22,392 nucleotides of DNA from an uncultured Dorea sp. GTDB lineage: Bacteria; Bacillota; Clostridia; Lachnospirales; Lachnospiraceae. The position numbers and the translations under genes were made by a program. Below are positions 14,238 to 22,392 of the stretch, in pieces; within the stretch, counting starts at the first letter, position 1, and each line of letters starts with the position of its first letter. Below the pieces are notes generated by a model, which was given only the letters and a program-made list of their open reading frames with translations, ran no database searches and was not told the origin of the DNA. Where the stretch lies: assembly GCA_948844705.1 (NCBI GenBank), contig CAQNVT010000176.1, forward strand, positions 1 to 22,392. Direction: 5' to 3'.

Positions 14238-15227
14238 ATGACTGGAAGTATATGCGGAACAGGTTCATACATACCTCACTATGCGATGGACAATAACGCG
14301 GTAGCGGATCTGGTAGAAACCAGCGATGAATGGATCAGGGAGCGTACCGGAGTCATAAGGAGGCATATCATCACGGAAGAGACAACGACCTCCATGGCGG
14401 CAGAGGCAGGAAGAAGAGCACTTGAGGATGCAGGACTGCCGGCGGAGGAGATTGACCTGATACTCGTTGCAACCATTTCGTCGGATGCACTTTTGCCGTG
14501 TACGGCATGCGAGGTGCAGAAGACTCTGGGAGCGGTGAATGCGACCTGTTTTGATCTGGGAGGCGCTGCGTGTACCGGGTTTGTGCTTGCTTATAACACT
14601 GCGGAGGCTTATCTTGCAAGCGGAGTATATAAGACAGCGCTGATCATCGGGAGTGAAAGCCTGTCCGCACTCACGAACTGGAAGGACAGAGGAACCTGTA
14701 TTCTGTTCGGAGACGGAGCCGGTGCAGCAGTCTTAAAGGCATCAGAGCAGAGGCGGTATCTTCCGGTGACACATTCCGAAGGAGCGAAGGGAGAAGCGCT
14801 TGTCTGCAAAAGCAGATACGACAGCAATGGGCTTACAAAAAAATGCAATGAGTGTATTCCGGAGGAAAAATATTTCATCCGGATGGACGGTCAGGCGGTA
14901 TTCAAATTTGCAGTAAGAAAGGTGCCGGAAGTTATCGAGGAGGTACTGGAAAAAAACAGCCTGTCAAAGGAAGACATCGATCTTTATATCCTGCATCAGG
15001 CAAACAAAAGGATTGTAGAAGCCGTGGCAAAGAGGCTCGGCGAACCGATGGAAAAATTTCCGGTAAATGTACAGGAATACGGAAACACCTCGTCGGCAAG
15101 CATCCCGATCCTCTTAGATGAGCTGAACGGCGCCGGAAAATTAAAGCCCGGACAGAAGCTCCTTCTCGCCGGCTTCGGAGCCGGCCTCACCTGGGGAGCG
15201 TCTGTTCTGGGGACGGCGGAAACGTAG
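14238..15227 (+). CDS. fabH: 3-oxoacyl-ACP synthase III (beta-ketoacyl-ACP synthase III)
   Basis: A 329-residue enzyme that condenses an acyl-CoA starter with malonyl-ACP to begin fatty acid synthesis. The catalytic triad is visible: Cys112 in AACTGF, His253 in ILHQANKR, Asn283 in EYGNTSSASIP. The family N-terminus ICGTGSYIP and DEWIRERTGV are present, and the length equals the usual ~320-330. ATG 14238 has AGGAG 7 bases upstream, while an in-frame ATG at 14217 has none, so 14238 is chosen. The last residues (GASVLGTAET) fall in an inverted repeat that extends into the following intergenic gap. First gene of the operon, under the promoter with FabT-like boxes. Confidence 0.96.
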   Translation: MTGSICGTGSYIPHYAMDNNAVADLVETSDEWIRERTGVIRRHIITEETTTSMAAEAGRRALEDAGLPAEEIDLILVATISSDALLPCTACEVQKTLGAVNATCFDLGGAACTGFVLAYNTAEAYLASGVYKTALIIGSESLSALTNWKDRGTCILFGDGAGAAVLKASEQRRYLPVTHSEGAKGEALVCKSRYDSNGLTKKCNECIPEEKYFIRMDGQAVFKFAVRKVPEVIEEVLEKNSLSKEDIDLYILHQANKRIVEAVAKRLGEPMEKFPVNVQEYGNTSSASIPILLDELNGAGKLKPGQKLLLAGFGAGLTWGASVLGTAET

Positions 15228-15253
15228 CCGGAGGCGAGGCTTCCCCGTCCCCA
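15208..15253 (+). repeat. Inverted repeat at the fabH end, possible mRNA processing or attenuation hairpin
   Basis: TGGGGACGG at 15208-15216 and CCGTCCCCA at 15245-15253 are perfect 9-base inverted arms around a 28-base GC-rich interior. The left arm is inside the last fabH codons. No U-tract follows directly (AACGAGCG), although TTAAAAAAAACC lies about 17 bases on. Confidence 0.55.
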
Positions 15254-15304
15254 AACGAGCGAAGCGAAGTTAAAAAAAACCAAAAAGTAAAAAGGAGATC
15301 AACC

Positions 15305-15529
15305 ATGTTAGAAAATTTAAAAAAATTAATCGCAGACAACCTTGAAATCAACACAGACGGAGTAACAGAGAACTCTTCATTCAAAGACGATCTGGGAATC
15401 GATTCTTTAGATCTTTTTGAGCTTGTTATGGCAATGGAGGAGGAATTCGGCATCGAGATACCGACAGAGGAGCTGGAGAAGATGTCAACGGTCGGAGACG
15501 TCATCAATTATATCGAGGCAAACAAGTAA
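15305..15529 (+). CDS. acpP: Acyl carrier protein
   Basis: A 74-residue acidic protein that carries growing acyl chains on a phosphopantetheine arm. Ser34 in GIDSLDLFEL is the attachment site within the DSL motif, and the four-helix pattern and length are typical. AAAGGAG precedes ATG 15305 at suitable spacing. The 77-base gap from fabH, with its hairpin, is the largest in the operon, which would fit separate control of the very abundant acyl carrier protein. Confidence 0.97.
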   Translation: MLENLKKLIADNLEINTDGVTENSSFKDDLGIDSLDLFELVMAMEEEFGIEIPTEELEKMSTVGDVINYIEANK

Positions 15530-15543
15530 AAGAGGTGTCATAT

Positions 15544-16482
15544 ATGAAGACAAGAGTAAACAGTCTGTTGGGAACAGAATATCCGATTATCCAGGGCGGC
15601 ATGGCATGGGTGGCGGAGTATCATCTTGCGGCCGCGGTTTCCGAGGCCGGAGGCTTAGGGCTTATCGGCGCGGCAAATGCCCCGGCGGAATGGGTAAGGG
15701 ATCAGATCCGAAAGGCGAAGGAGCTGACAGAGAGACCCTTTGGAGTCAATATTATGCTGATGAGTCCTTATGCGGATGAGGTGGCAAAAGTGATTGCGGA
15801 GGAAGGCGTTAAGGTTGTGACGACCGGAGCAGGAAGTCCCGAAAAATATATGAAGATGTGGAAGGAGGCCGGAATGAAGGTAATACCGGTCGTTGCTTCT
15901 GTAGCTCTGGCAAAGCGTATGGAGCGAAGCGGTGCGGATGCTCTTGTGGCAGAGGGCTGCGAAGCAGGCGGCCACATCGGCGAGAGCACGACAATGACTC
16001 TTGTACCGCAGGTAGCGGATGCCGTACAGATTCCGGTTATTGCCGCAGGCGGGATCGCGGACGGGCGGGGAATCGCTGCGGCATTTATGCTCGGGGCGGA
16101 AGGTGTGCAGATGGGCACGCACTTTATCGTGACAGACGAGTGCCGGGTGCATGAGAATTATAAGGAAAGAATTCTTAAGGCCAAGGATATCGACTCCCGG
16201 GTAACCGGAAGGACGACCGGGCATCCGGTACGCGCCCTCAGAAACGATATGACCAAGAAGTATCTGGAGCTTGAGAATAAGGGCGCCGGCTTTGAGGAGC
16301 TGGAGCAGCTGACGCTCGGAGGCTTAAGGAAGGCCGTGGTAGACGGTGATGTTAAGACCGGAAGCGTTATGGCAGGGCAGATCGCCGGCCTGGTAAAGGA
16401 GAGAATGTCCTGTAAGGAGCTGATCGGCAGGCTGGTGAAAGAGACAGAAGCGCTTATGAAAGGATGCGGGGCAGATGAGTAA
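15544..16482 (+). CDS. fabK: Enoyl-ACP reductase II, FMN-dependent
   Basis: A 312-residue TIM-barrel flavoprotein of the nitronate monooxygenase/FabK group that reduces trans-2-enoyl-ACP in the final step of each elongation cycle. Visible features are YPIIQGGMAWV at the start, GLIGAAN, the FMN-region EGCEAGGHIGE with its conserved His near 144, IPVIAAGGIADGRG and GVQMGTHFI. The operon position identifies it as FabK rather than a nitronate oxidase. ATG 15544 with AGAGGTG upstream is preferred over GTG 15535. It overlaps fabD by 8 bases (ATGAGTAA). FabK enzymes are known to be insensitive to triclosan. Confidence 0.94.
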   Translation: MKTRVNSLLGTEYPIIQGGMAWVAEYHLAAAVSEAGGLGLIGAANAPAEWVRDQIRKAKELTERPFGVNIMLMSPYADEVAKVIAEEGVKVVTTGAGSPEKYMKMWKEAGMKVIPVVASVALAKRMERSGADALVAEGCEAGGHIGESTTMTLVPQVADAVQIPVIAAGGIADGRGIAAAFMLGAEGVQMGTHFIVTDECRVHENYKERILKAKDIDSRVTGRTTGHPVRALRNDMTKKYLELENKGAGFEELEQLTLGGLRKAVVDGDVKTGSVMAGQIAGLVKERMSCKELIGRLVKETEALMKGCGADE

Positions 16483-17395
16483 GCTGGCGTTTATCTATCC
16501 GGGCCAGGGCGCGCAGACTGCTGGCATGGGCGCGGATTTTTATGAAAACAATGCGGCGGCAAGATCGCTGTATGATGAGGCGGGGGAGCTGCTGGGGCTT
16601 GATATGAAGGCTCTTTGCTTTGAAGAAAATAAGCTTCTCGATCTCACGGAATATACGCAGGCCGCGCTTGTGACGACTTGTCTTGCCATGACAAGGGCCG
16701 TGCGGGAAAGAGGCATTGCTCCGGATATTACGGCGGGCTTAAGCCTGGGAGAGTATGCGGCGATCGCTGCGGCCGGCGGCATGACAGAAGCAGATGCCAT
16801 CCGTCTGGTAAGGATCCGGGGGATCCTCATGCAGAATACCGTGCCCGCAGGCGAGGGCGCCATGTGCGCGGTAATAGGGATGAAGACGGAGGATACCCAG
16901 GCCGTGCTTAAGGACAGGGACGGTGTGTCTGTTGCAAATTATAATTGTCCGGGGCAGATCGTGATCACCGGAAGGAGGAACTCCGTGGAAGAGGCGGCGG
17001 AAGCGCTTAAAAAGGCGGGAGCAAGGAGGACGGTTATGCTGAATGTCAGCGGGCCGTTTCATTCCCCGCTTCTTATTCCGGCAGGCGTAAAGCTCGGCGA
17101 GGAGCTTGACGGCGTTACCTTTTCCGAGCTCCAGATCCCTTATGTGACAAATGTCCTGGCAGAGAAGGTGGAGAATATAAAAGATGCCAGGGATCTGCTT
17201 AAGCTTCAGGTAAGCTCGCCGGTAAAATGGATGCAGAGCATGGAGCGGATGATCGCGGACGGAACAGATACATTTATCGAGATCGGTCCGGGAAAAACAC
17301 TTACAGGATTTTTGAAGAAAATAGACCGGACGGTAAAAATTTATAACATTTCCTCATGGGAAGATGTGGAGAAGGCGGCAGGTGAATTATGTTAA
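16475..17395 (+). CDS. fabD: Malonyl-CoA:ACP transacylase
   Basis: A 306-residue acyltransferase that moves malonyl from CoA to the acyl carrier protein. PGQGAQ (9-14) is the oxyanion loop, Ser90 in GLSLGEY is the nucleophile, Arg115 in RIRG binds the malonyl carboxylate and His196 in SGPFHSPLL completes the dyad. The residue before the nucleophile is Leu rather than the more common His (GHSLGE), a change I associate with many clostridial FabD proteins. It overlaps fabK by 8 bases and fabG by 7 (ATGTTAA), so the three are translationally coupled. Confidence 0.96.
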   Translation: MSKLAFIYPGQGAQTAGMGADFYENNAAARSLYDEAGELLGLDMKALCFEENKLLDLTEYTQAALVTTCLAMTRAVRERGIAPDITAGLSLGEYAAIAAAGGMTEADAIRLVRIRGILMQNTVPAGEGAMCAVIGMKTEDTQAVLKDRDGVSVANYNCPGQIVITGRRNSVEEAAEALKKAGARRTVMLNVSGPFHSPLLIPAGVKLGEELDGVTFSELQIPYVTNVLAEKVENIKDARDLLKLQVSSPVKWMQSMERMIADGTDTFIEIGPGKTLTGFLKKIDRTVKIYNISSWEDVEKAAGELC

Positions 17396-18129
17396 AAGGA
17401 AAAGTGGCGCTGGTTACGGGAGCGTCCCGCGGAATCGGAAGAGAGATTGCAAAAAAACTTGCATCTCAGGGCGCGGCAGTAATTATTAATTTCAGCGGGT
17501 CTAAGGAAAAGGCCTGTGAGGTGAAACAGGAGATCGAGGATTCCGGCGGCGCGGCGGCGCTTTATCAGTGGGATGTCTCGGATTATGCAGCCTGCGAGGC
17601 AGGCATGAAAAATATAATCAGAGAATACGGCCGGCTGGATATTCTGGTAAATAACGCCGGAATTACAAGGGACGGACTTCTTATGAAGATGACGGAGGAG
17701 GATTTTGACAGGGTGATCCGGATTAATTTAAAGGGAGCCTTCAATACGATCCGGTTTGCATCACGCCAGATGCTCAGGCAAAGAAGCGGACGCATCATCA
17801 ACATCTCCTCTGTTACAGGTGTTGCGGGAAATGCGGGGCAGGCAAATTATGCGGCGGCAAAGGCCGGACTGATCGGGCTTACAAAGACGGCGGCAAAGGA
17901 GCTTGCGTCCCGGGGAATTACGGTGAATGCCATCGCGCCCGGGTTTATCGAAACGGATATGACGGCCGGTCTCTCCGATAAGGTGAAGGAAGGGGCCATG
18001 GCGCAGATTCCACTCGGCGTATTTGGAAAAGCAGAGGATGTGGCGGCAGCGGCGGCATTTTTAGCATCCCCGGACGCCCGTTATATTACCGGGCAGGTTC
18101 TTCATGTAGACGGCGGAATGGTTATGTAA
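17389..18129 (+). CDS. fabG: 3-oxoacyl-ACP reductase
   Basis: A 246-residue short-chain dehydrogenase that reduces 3-oxoacyl-ACP with NADPH. The cofactor loop is TGASRGIG (10-17). The catalytic set is Asn113, Ser141, Tyr154 and Lys158 in [11 protein letters not shown], followed by the PGFIETDMT loop. The GGMVM C-terminus is typical. The start overlaps fabD by 7 bases and fabF begins 9 bases after its stop, where GGAGG supplies the next ribosome site. Confidence 0.97.
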   Translation: MLKGKVALVTGASRGIGREIAKKLASQGAAVIINFSGSKEKACEVKQEIEDSGGAAALYQWDVSDYAACEAGMKNIIREYGRLDILVNNAGITRDGLLMKMTEEDFDRVIRINLKGAFNTIRFASRQMLRQRSGRIINISSVTGVAGNAGQANYAAAKAGLIGLTKTAAKELASRGITVNAIAPGFIETDMTAGLSDKVKEGAMAQIPLGVFGKAEDVAAAAAFLASPDARYITGQVLHVDGGMVM

Positions 18130-18138
18130 GGAGGAAGT

Positions 18139-19407
18139 ATGAAACGAAGAGTGGTAGTGACGGGACTGGGAGCCGTGACTCCCGTAGGAAATACCGTGCC
18201 GGAATTCTGGGACAGTATCCGTAAGGGCCGTGTGGGAATCGGAGAGATCACAAAGTTTGATACCTCTGATTATAAAGTAAAGCTGGCGGCCGAGGTAAAG
18301 GGCTTTGCGGCAAGAGAGCGCATGGATGCGAAGGCGGCAAGGCGTATGGAGCCCTTCGCACAGTATGCGGTCGCGGCGGCATACGAGGCGTATGAGGATG
18401 CCGGACTTGATATAGAAAAGGAGGATGCGTTCCGGGCGGGAGTTATCGTGGGCTCCGGAATCGGAAGCCTCAGCGAGGTGGAGCGGGAATATGACCGTAT
18501 CAGTACGAGGGGACCGTCAAAGGTAAATCCGCTGATGGTTCCGCTCATGATATCGAATATGGCGGCGGGAAATATTTCCATCCAGCTCGGGTTTAAAGGA
18601 AAATGTACCAATGTAGTAACGGCATGTGCGTCAGGAACCCACTGTATCGGCGATGCGTTCCGGGCGATTCAGTATGATGACGCGGATATTATGCTGGCGG
18701 GCGGGACAGAGAGCTGTATCTGCCCTACAGGTGTGGCGGGATTTACGGCGCTTACAGCGCTTTCTGTTTCACGGGATCCGCTTCGGGCTTCGATTCCGTT
18801 TGATAAGGACAGAGGCGGCTTTGTGCTGGGAGAGGGCGCCGGAATCGCCGTACTTGAGGAGCTGGAGCATGCGAAAAACAGAGGCGCGAGGATCTACGCG
18901 GAGCTGATCGGATATGGCGCTACGGCAGACGCCTACCATATTACATCACCTGCGGAGGACGGAAACGGAGCAGCGAAGGCAATGCAGCTTGCCATGAAGG
19001 AGGGCGGGATCACTCCCGCCCAGGTGGACTATATCAATGCGCACGGAACCGGCACGCATTACAATGACCTGTTTGAGACGAAGGCGATCAAGTCGGCCTT
19101 TTCTGAGGCGGCAGAAAGTGTCGTGATCAATTCGACAAAGTCCATGACCGGTCACCTCTTAGGCGCCGCGGGCGGCATAGAGTTTGTCGTGTGCGTAAAG
19201 AGCATTCAGGACGGCTTTATTCATCAGACAATGGGAACAAAGGAGACAGACGCAGAGTGTGATCTGAATTATGCCGTCGGAGCGCCCGTAGAGAAGGAGC
19301 TTCATTATGTGATGACAGATTCTCTTGGCTTTGGCGGCCATAACGCCGCGCTTCTTCTGAAAAAGTATGAGGATTCGTGTACCAGCGCACCGGAAAGGAT
19401 TTTATAA
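18139..19407 (+). CDS. fabF: 3-oxoacyl-ACP synthase II (beta-ketoacyl-ACP synthase II)
   Basis: A 422-residue elongating condensing enzyme. The active site is Cys163 in TACASG, His302 in NAHGTGT, Lys334 in STKSMTGH and His339 in GHLLGAAGG, all conserved. It starts RRVVVTGLGAVTPVG as the family does. The C-terminus (SCTSAPERIL) extends slightly past the usual NAALLLKKY end. AAGGAGG precedes ATG 18139. As no FabB is present in the window, it probably carries all elongation. Confidence 0.97.
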   Translation: MKRRVVVTGLGAVTPVGNTVPEFWDSIRKGRVGIGEITKFDTSDYKVKLAAEVKGFAARERMDAKAARRMEPFAQYAVAAAYEAYEDAGLDIEKEDAFRAGVIVGSGIGSLSEVEREYDRISTRGPSKVNPLMVPLMISNMAAGNISIQLGFKGKCTNVVTACASGTHCIGDAFRAIQYDDADIMLAGGTESCICPTGVAGFTALTALSVSRDPLRASIPFDKDRGGFVLGEGAGIAVLEELEHAKNRGARIYAELIGYGATADAYHITSPAEDGNGAAKAMQLAMKEGGITPAQVDYINAHGTGTHYNDLFETKAIKSAFSEAAESVVINSTKSMTGHLLGAAGGIEFVVCVKSIQDGFIHQTMGTKETDAECDLNYAVGAPVEKELHYVMTDSLGFGGHNAALLLKKYEDSCTSAPERIL

Positions 19408-19408
19408 T

Positions 19409-19885
19409 ATGGAATTTGAAAATCTGATAAAATTAATCGATACTGTATCCCGGTCAGAGCTGACCGGATTCAAATATGAAGCGGAGGGAATAAAGCTTCA
19501 CATGTCGAAGAACATGAAAATAACAGCGGTAAGCGGCGATATTTCGCTGCCCGTATGTGAAGCCGGACGGACCGTGAGACCCGAAGCCGGACAGAACCCG
19601 GCGGACACAGACGGCACGGAGGAATCAGAGAACAACGGAAATATCGTGGTATCCCCTCTTGTAGGAACCTTTTATGCGGCTCCTGCCGAGGATGCGAAGC
19701 CCTTTGTGTCGGTCGGCGACATTGTGAAAAAGGGACAGACACTTGCGATCATTGAAGCCATGAAGCTGATGAATGAGATAGAGAGCGAATACGACGGTAC
19801 GGTAACAGAGGTGCTTGCAGAGAACGGCCGGCCGGTGGAATACGGCCAGCCGTTATTCAGAATTGAAAAAAGGAGACTTTTATGA
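19409..19885 (+). CDS. accB: Biotin carboxyl carrier protein of acetyl-CoA carboxylase
   Basis: A 158-residue carrier of the biotin used by acetyl-CoA carboxylase. The N-terminal helix (FENLIKLIDTVSRSEL) is followed by a strand pair, an acidic linker from about 50 to 75, and the biotinyl domain with Lys119 in IEAMKLMNE. ATG 19409 lies one base after the fabF stop with AAAGGAT upstream; an in-frame upstream start at 19367 lies inside fabF and is disfavoured. It overlaps fabZ by 4 bases (ATGA). The linker is Asp/Glu/Asn-rich rather than Pro/Ala-rich. Confidence 0.95.
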   Translation: MEFENLIKLIDTVSRSELTGFKYEAEGIKLHMSKNMKITAVSGDISLPVCEAGRTVRPEAGQNPADTDGTEESENNGNIVVSPLVGTFYAAPAEDAKPFVSVGDIVKKGQTLAIIEAMKLMNEIESEYDGTVTEVLAENGRPVEYGQPLFRIEKRRLL

Positions 19886-20310
19886 AGCATTTAACGATCA
19901 GTCAGATCCAGGAGATCATACCTCACCGGCACCCGTTTCTTCTTCTGGACTATATAGAGGATTATGAGCCGGGAGAATATGCGGTGGGTTATAAATGTGT
20001 GTCCTACCGGGAGGAATTTTTTGCGGGGCATTTTCCGCAGGAGCCTGTGATGCCGGGCGTACTCACGGTAGAGGCGCTGGCACAGACAGGCGCGGTGGCG
20101 ATATTAAGCGTGGAAGAAAATAGAGGGAAAACCGCCTATTTCGGCGGTATTAATAAATGCAGATTCAAAGGAAAGATCGTGCCGGGAGATAAGGTGCGTT
20201 TAGAGACGAGAATTATTAAGAAGAAAGGGCCTGTCGGAATCGGGGAGGCGGCCGCCAGTGTGAATGGGAAAATTGTTGTGAGCGCAGAGCTTACATTTAT
20301 GATAGGATAG
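19882..20310 (+). CDS. fabZ: 3-hydroxyacyl-ACP dehydratase
   Basis: A 142-residue hot-dog-fold dehydratase that forms trans-2-enoyl-ACP. IPHRHPFLLLD (13-23) and AGHFPQEPVMPGV with His50, followed by Glu64 in VEALAQ, give the catalytic pair. The start overlaps accB by 4 bases, and the start of accC follows within 10 bases of its stop. It is the only dehydratase in the window, so it, or a gene elsewhere, must also explain any unsaturated fatty acid formation. Confidence 0.96.
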   Translation: MKHLTISQIQEIIPHRHPFLLLDYIEDYEPGEYAVGYKCVSYREEFFAGHFPQEPVMPGVLTVEALAQTGAVAILSVEENRGKTAYFGGINKCRFKGKIVPGDKVRLETRIIKKKGPVGIGEAAASVNGKIVVSAELTFMIG

Positions 20311-20319
20311 GTGACAGCA

Positions 20320-21663
20320 GTGATAAAAAAGATATTGATTGCCAACCGGGGAGAGATCGCGGTTCGGATTATCCGTGCCTGCCGTGAGATGGGAATAGAG
20401 ACGGTCGCGGTTTATTCCGAGGCCGACAGGGAGGCGCTGCATACGAAGCTTGCGGATGAGGCGGTCTGTATCGGTCCGGCGCCGTCCGCGGACAGCTATC
20501 TGAGCATGGACCGGATCATCAGCGCAACGATTGTGAGCGGTGCGGACGCCATCCATCCGGGCTTTGGATTTTTGTCGGAAAACAGTAAATTTGCGGCTCT
20601 TTGCGAGCAGTGCAGCATCACCTTTATCGGACCTTCTTCAAAGGTAATTGAAAGTCTCGGCAATAAGCAGGAGGCAAGAAACACAATGGAGGCCGCAGGC
20701 GTTCCGATCATACCGGGCAGCAGGGAGCCGGTCTATACGGTACAGGACGGAGCTTCGGCTGCTTTACGGATCGGTTATCCGGTCATCGTAAAGGCGGCTC
20801 TCGGCGGAGGCGGCAAGGGAATGCGGACTGCTTATACGCCGGAGGAATTTGAAGCCGCATTCCAGACCGCACAGAAGGAGGCGCAGATGGCATTCGGAGA
20901 TCATACGATGTATATCGAGCATTTTGTGCAGCGCCCGCGCCATATCGAGTTCCAGATCCTTGCAGATGCATATGGAAACGTGGTACATCTGGGAGAAAGA
21001 GACTGCTCCATACAGAGAAACCACCAGAAGATGATTGAGGAATCTCCCTCCGTGGCTCTCTCGGGAGAGCTTCGGAAGGAAATGGGCGAGGCGGCGGTAA
21101 AGGCGGCAAAAGCGGCGCATTATACAAATGCAGGAACCATTGAATTCCTTCTTGAGAAGAGCGGAAGATTTTATTTTATGGAAATGAATACCAGGATCCA
21201 GGTAGAGCATCCGGTGACAGAATGGGTCACAGGCATTGACCTGATTAAGGCTCAGATCCGTATTGCCTCGGGTGAGAAGCTTTTATTTAAGCAGGAGGAT
21301 ATCCGGCTGTCCGGACATTCCATCGAGTGCCGGATCAATGCGGAAAATCCGGAAAAAGGGTTTCGCCCTTCACCGGGCACGGTAAAGGACATGCATCTTC
21401 CTGGCGGCAAGGGAATCCGGATCGATTCTGCGATCTACAGCGGCTACACGATTCCGCCCTACTATGATTCCATGGTTGCAAAGCTCAGCGTATGGGCGAA
21501 AAACCGCGGGGAAGCAATCCGCAAGATGAGAAGCGCCCTCGGCGAGGTGATTATCGAGGGGATTGACACGAACGTGGATTATCAGTATGGGATACTGAAT
21601 CATCCGGATTATACGGCGGGAAATATTGACATAGAATTCATTGACCGGTTTGCCGGCGCTTAA
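20320..21663 (+). CDS. accC: Biotin carboxylase subunit of acetyl-CoA carboxylase
   Basis: A 447-residue ATP-grasp enzyme that carboxylates biotin on Acc[16 protein letters not shown] opens the protein, GGGGKGMR (about 162-169) is the ATP-binding glycine loop, and [15 protein letters not shown] (about 286-300) holds metal and catalytic residues including the conserved Glu and Arg. The length matches the family. GTG at 20320 is preferred because AGGTGA at 20308-20313 is spaced for it and the homology starts there; an in-frame GTG at 20311 is the alternative. It follows fabZ directly and precedes accD by 44 bases. Confidence 0.96.
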   Translation: MIKKILIANRGEIAVRIIRACREMGIETVAVYSEADREALHTKLADEAVCIGPAPSADSYLSMDRIISATIVSGADAIHPGFGFLSENSKFAALCEQCSITFIGPSSKVIESLGNKQEARNTMEAAGVPIIPGSREPVYTVQDGASAALRIGYPVIVKAALGGGGKGMRTAYTPEEFEAAFQTAQKEAQMAFGDHTMYIEHFVQRPRHIEFQILADAYGNVVHLGERDCSIQRNHQKMIEESPSVALSGELRKEMGEAAVKAAKAAHYTNAGTIEFLLEKSGRFYFMEMNTRIQVEHPVTEWVTGIDLIKAQIRIASGEKLLFKQEDIRLSGHSIECRINAENPEKGFRPSPGTVKDMHLPGGKGIRIDSAIYSGYTIPPYYDSMVAKLSVWAKNRGEAIRKMRSALGEVIIEGIDTNVDYQYGILNHPDYTAGNIDIEFIDRFAGA

Positions 21664-21707
21664 GAGACGCTCCGGTAACGGAATTCAGCCATTGGAGGAA
21701 TGAGGCT

Positions 21708-22392
21708 ATGAAGCTTGATAATATGTTTAAAAAGACAAATCCGTCCCCGGATAAAAAGGGATATATTTCGCTGGGAAGATCGGGTCCCATGGTTCCGGAG
21801 GGACTTCTTCGGAAATGTAATAAGTGCGGAAGCGCCATTATTGCGGAGGATGTGAGGAGAGACTTTTATATCTGCCCCAGGTGCGGAGGATATTTCCGGG
21901 TTCACGCCTACAGGCGTATCGAGATGATTGCGGATGAGGGCTCCTTTGAGGAATGGGATAAGGAGTTCCGGGGAGGAAATCCTCTGGAATACAAGGGCTA
22001 TGAGGAAAAGCTTGCGGCTCTGAGAGAAAAGACCGGGCTTACAGAGGCGGCCGTTACCGGGAAGGTGCGTATACATGGAAGCGGTGCGGCGGTCGGTGTG
22101 TGTGACGGACGTTTCCTTATGGCGAGCATGGGTGCGGCAGTCGGAGAGAAGCTTACGCGGATGATAGAGCGCGCCACAGAAGAAAGACTGCCGGTCATTA
22201 TATTTGCATGCTCCGGCGGAGCAAGGATGCAGGAGGGGATCGTATCCCTGATGCAGATGGCAAAAACAGCGGCGGCACTTAAGCGTCACGGCGATGAGGG
22301 CCTTCTCTATATCAGTGTGCTTACAGACCCGACGACAGGAGGGGTTACGGCAAGCTTTGCCATGTTAGGAGATATCATTCTTGCAGAGCCGA
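21708..22392 (+). CDS. accD: Acetyl-CoA carboxylase carboxyltransferase beta subunit (partial, runs off window)
   Basis: 228 complete codons are visible and the frame is open at the window edge; full-length relatives are near 290-305 residues. Cys37, Cys40, Cys56 and Cys59 (CNKC and CPRC) form the N-terminal zinc finger typical of AccD. The carboxyltransferase fold follows with [13 protein letters not shown] and [17 protein letters not shown], which bind CoA and carboxybiotin. TTGGAGGAATG upstream supplies the ribosome site for ATG 21708. The accA gene is expected just beyond the edge. Confidence 0.95.
   Translation, partial: MKLDNMFKKTNPSPDKKGYISLGRSGPMVPEGLLRKCNKCGSAIIAEDVRRDFYICPRCGGYFRVHAYRRIEMIADEGSFEEWDKEFRGGNPLEYKGYEEKLAALREKTGLTEAAVTGKVRIHGSGAAVGVCDGRFLMASMGAAVGEKLTRMIERATEERLPVIIFACSGGARMQEGIVSLMQMAKTAAALKRHGDEGLLYISVLTDPTTGGVTASFAMLGDIILAEP

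Noticed and set aside
1..22392. CRISPR array, insertion sequence, phage attachment site or rRNA
   Set aside because: I saw no regularly spaced direct repeats, transposase or integrase motifs, or rRNA-like sequence on either strand.

Overview
The window looks like chromosomal DNA from a spore-forming, anaerobic Clostridia species, most likely a gut Lachnospiraceae. The evidence is the gene families present (two-subunit iron-sulfur L-serine dehydratase, DUF5058 and DUF4474 type proteins, a PdaA-type cortex deacetylase, FabK as the enoyl reductase), strong AGGAGG-type ribosome binding sites and moderate GC with AT-rich intergenic DNA. Assignments rest on reading motifs by eye; no database search was possible.

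Region 1 (1-8160). A minus-strand DUF4474-like membrane-anchored protein, possibly shortened at its C-terminus, is followed by a long plus-strand cluster. The cluster has two adjacent integral membrane proteins (the first DUF5058-like), two M20 metallopeptidases/amidohydrolases, a putative regulator with a degenerate GGDEF-like core and C-terminal helix-turn-helix, both subunits of L-serine dehydratase (sdaAB, sdaAA), and a small VOC/glyoxalase-fold protein. A clear sigma-A promoter precedes the first membrane gene. A long hairpin without a U-tract separates the M20 genes from the regulator. Read together, this looks like an uptake-and-catabolism module: membrane pair, hydrolysis of a peptide or N-acyl amino acid, then serine to pyruvate plus ammonia. 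The substrate is inferred.

Region 2 (8161-11930). This holds mostly minus-strand accessory genes: a flavodoxin-domain protein divergent from a TetR regulator, an acyltransferase-3 membrane protein whose 3' end overlaps the tetR 3' end, a PdaA-type polysaccharide deacetylase, and a small Nif11-like orphan protein with its own consensus promoter.

Region 3 (11931-14060). An AT-rich stretch carries worn toxin-antitoxin material: a Phd/YefM-like antitoxin with a textbook promoter and a palindromic operator over its -35 box, a 31-codon stub of a HicA-like toxin, an intact DUF89 (damage-control phosphatase) gene, and a second small antitoxin-like gene broken by one extra A in a poly-A run. A strong rho-independent terminator closes the region.

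Region 4 (14100-22392). A type II fatty acid synthesis operon runs fabH-acpP-fabK-fabD-fabG-fabF-accB-fabZ-accC-accD, with accD cut by the window edge. It is driven by one consensus promoter flanked by two TTTGA-N3-TCAAA palindromes that resemble FabT operators. No fabT (MarR) gene precedes fabH here. Several start and stop codons overlap, indicating translational coupling. The accABCD genes supply malonyl-CoA, FabD loads it on the acyl carrier protein, FabH starts the chain, and FabF-FabG-FabZ-FabK run the elongation cycle.
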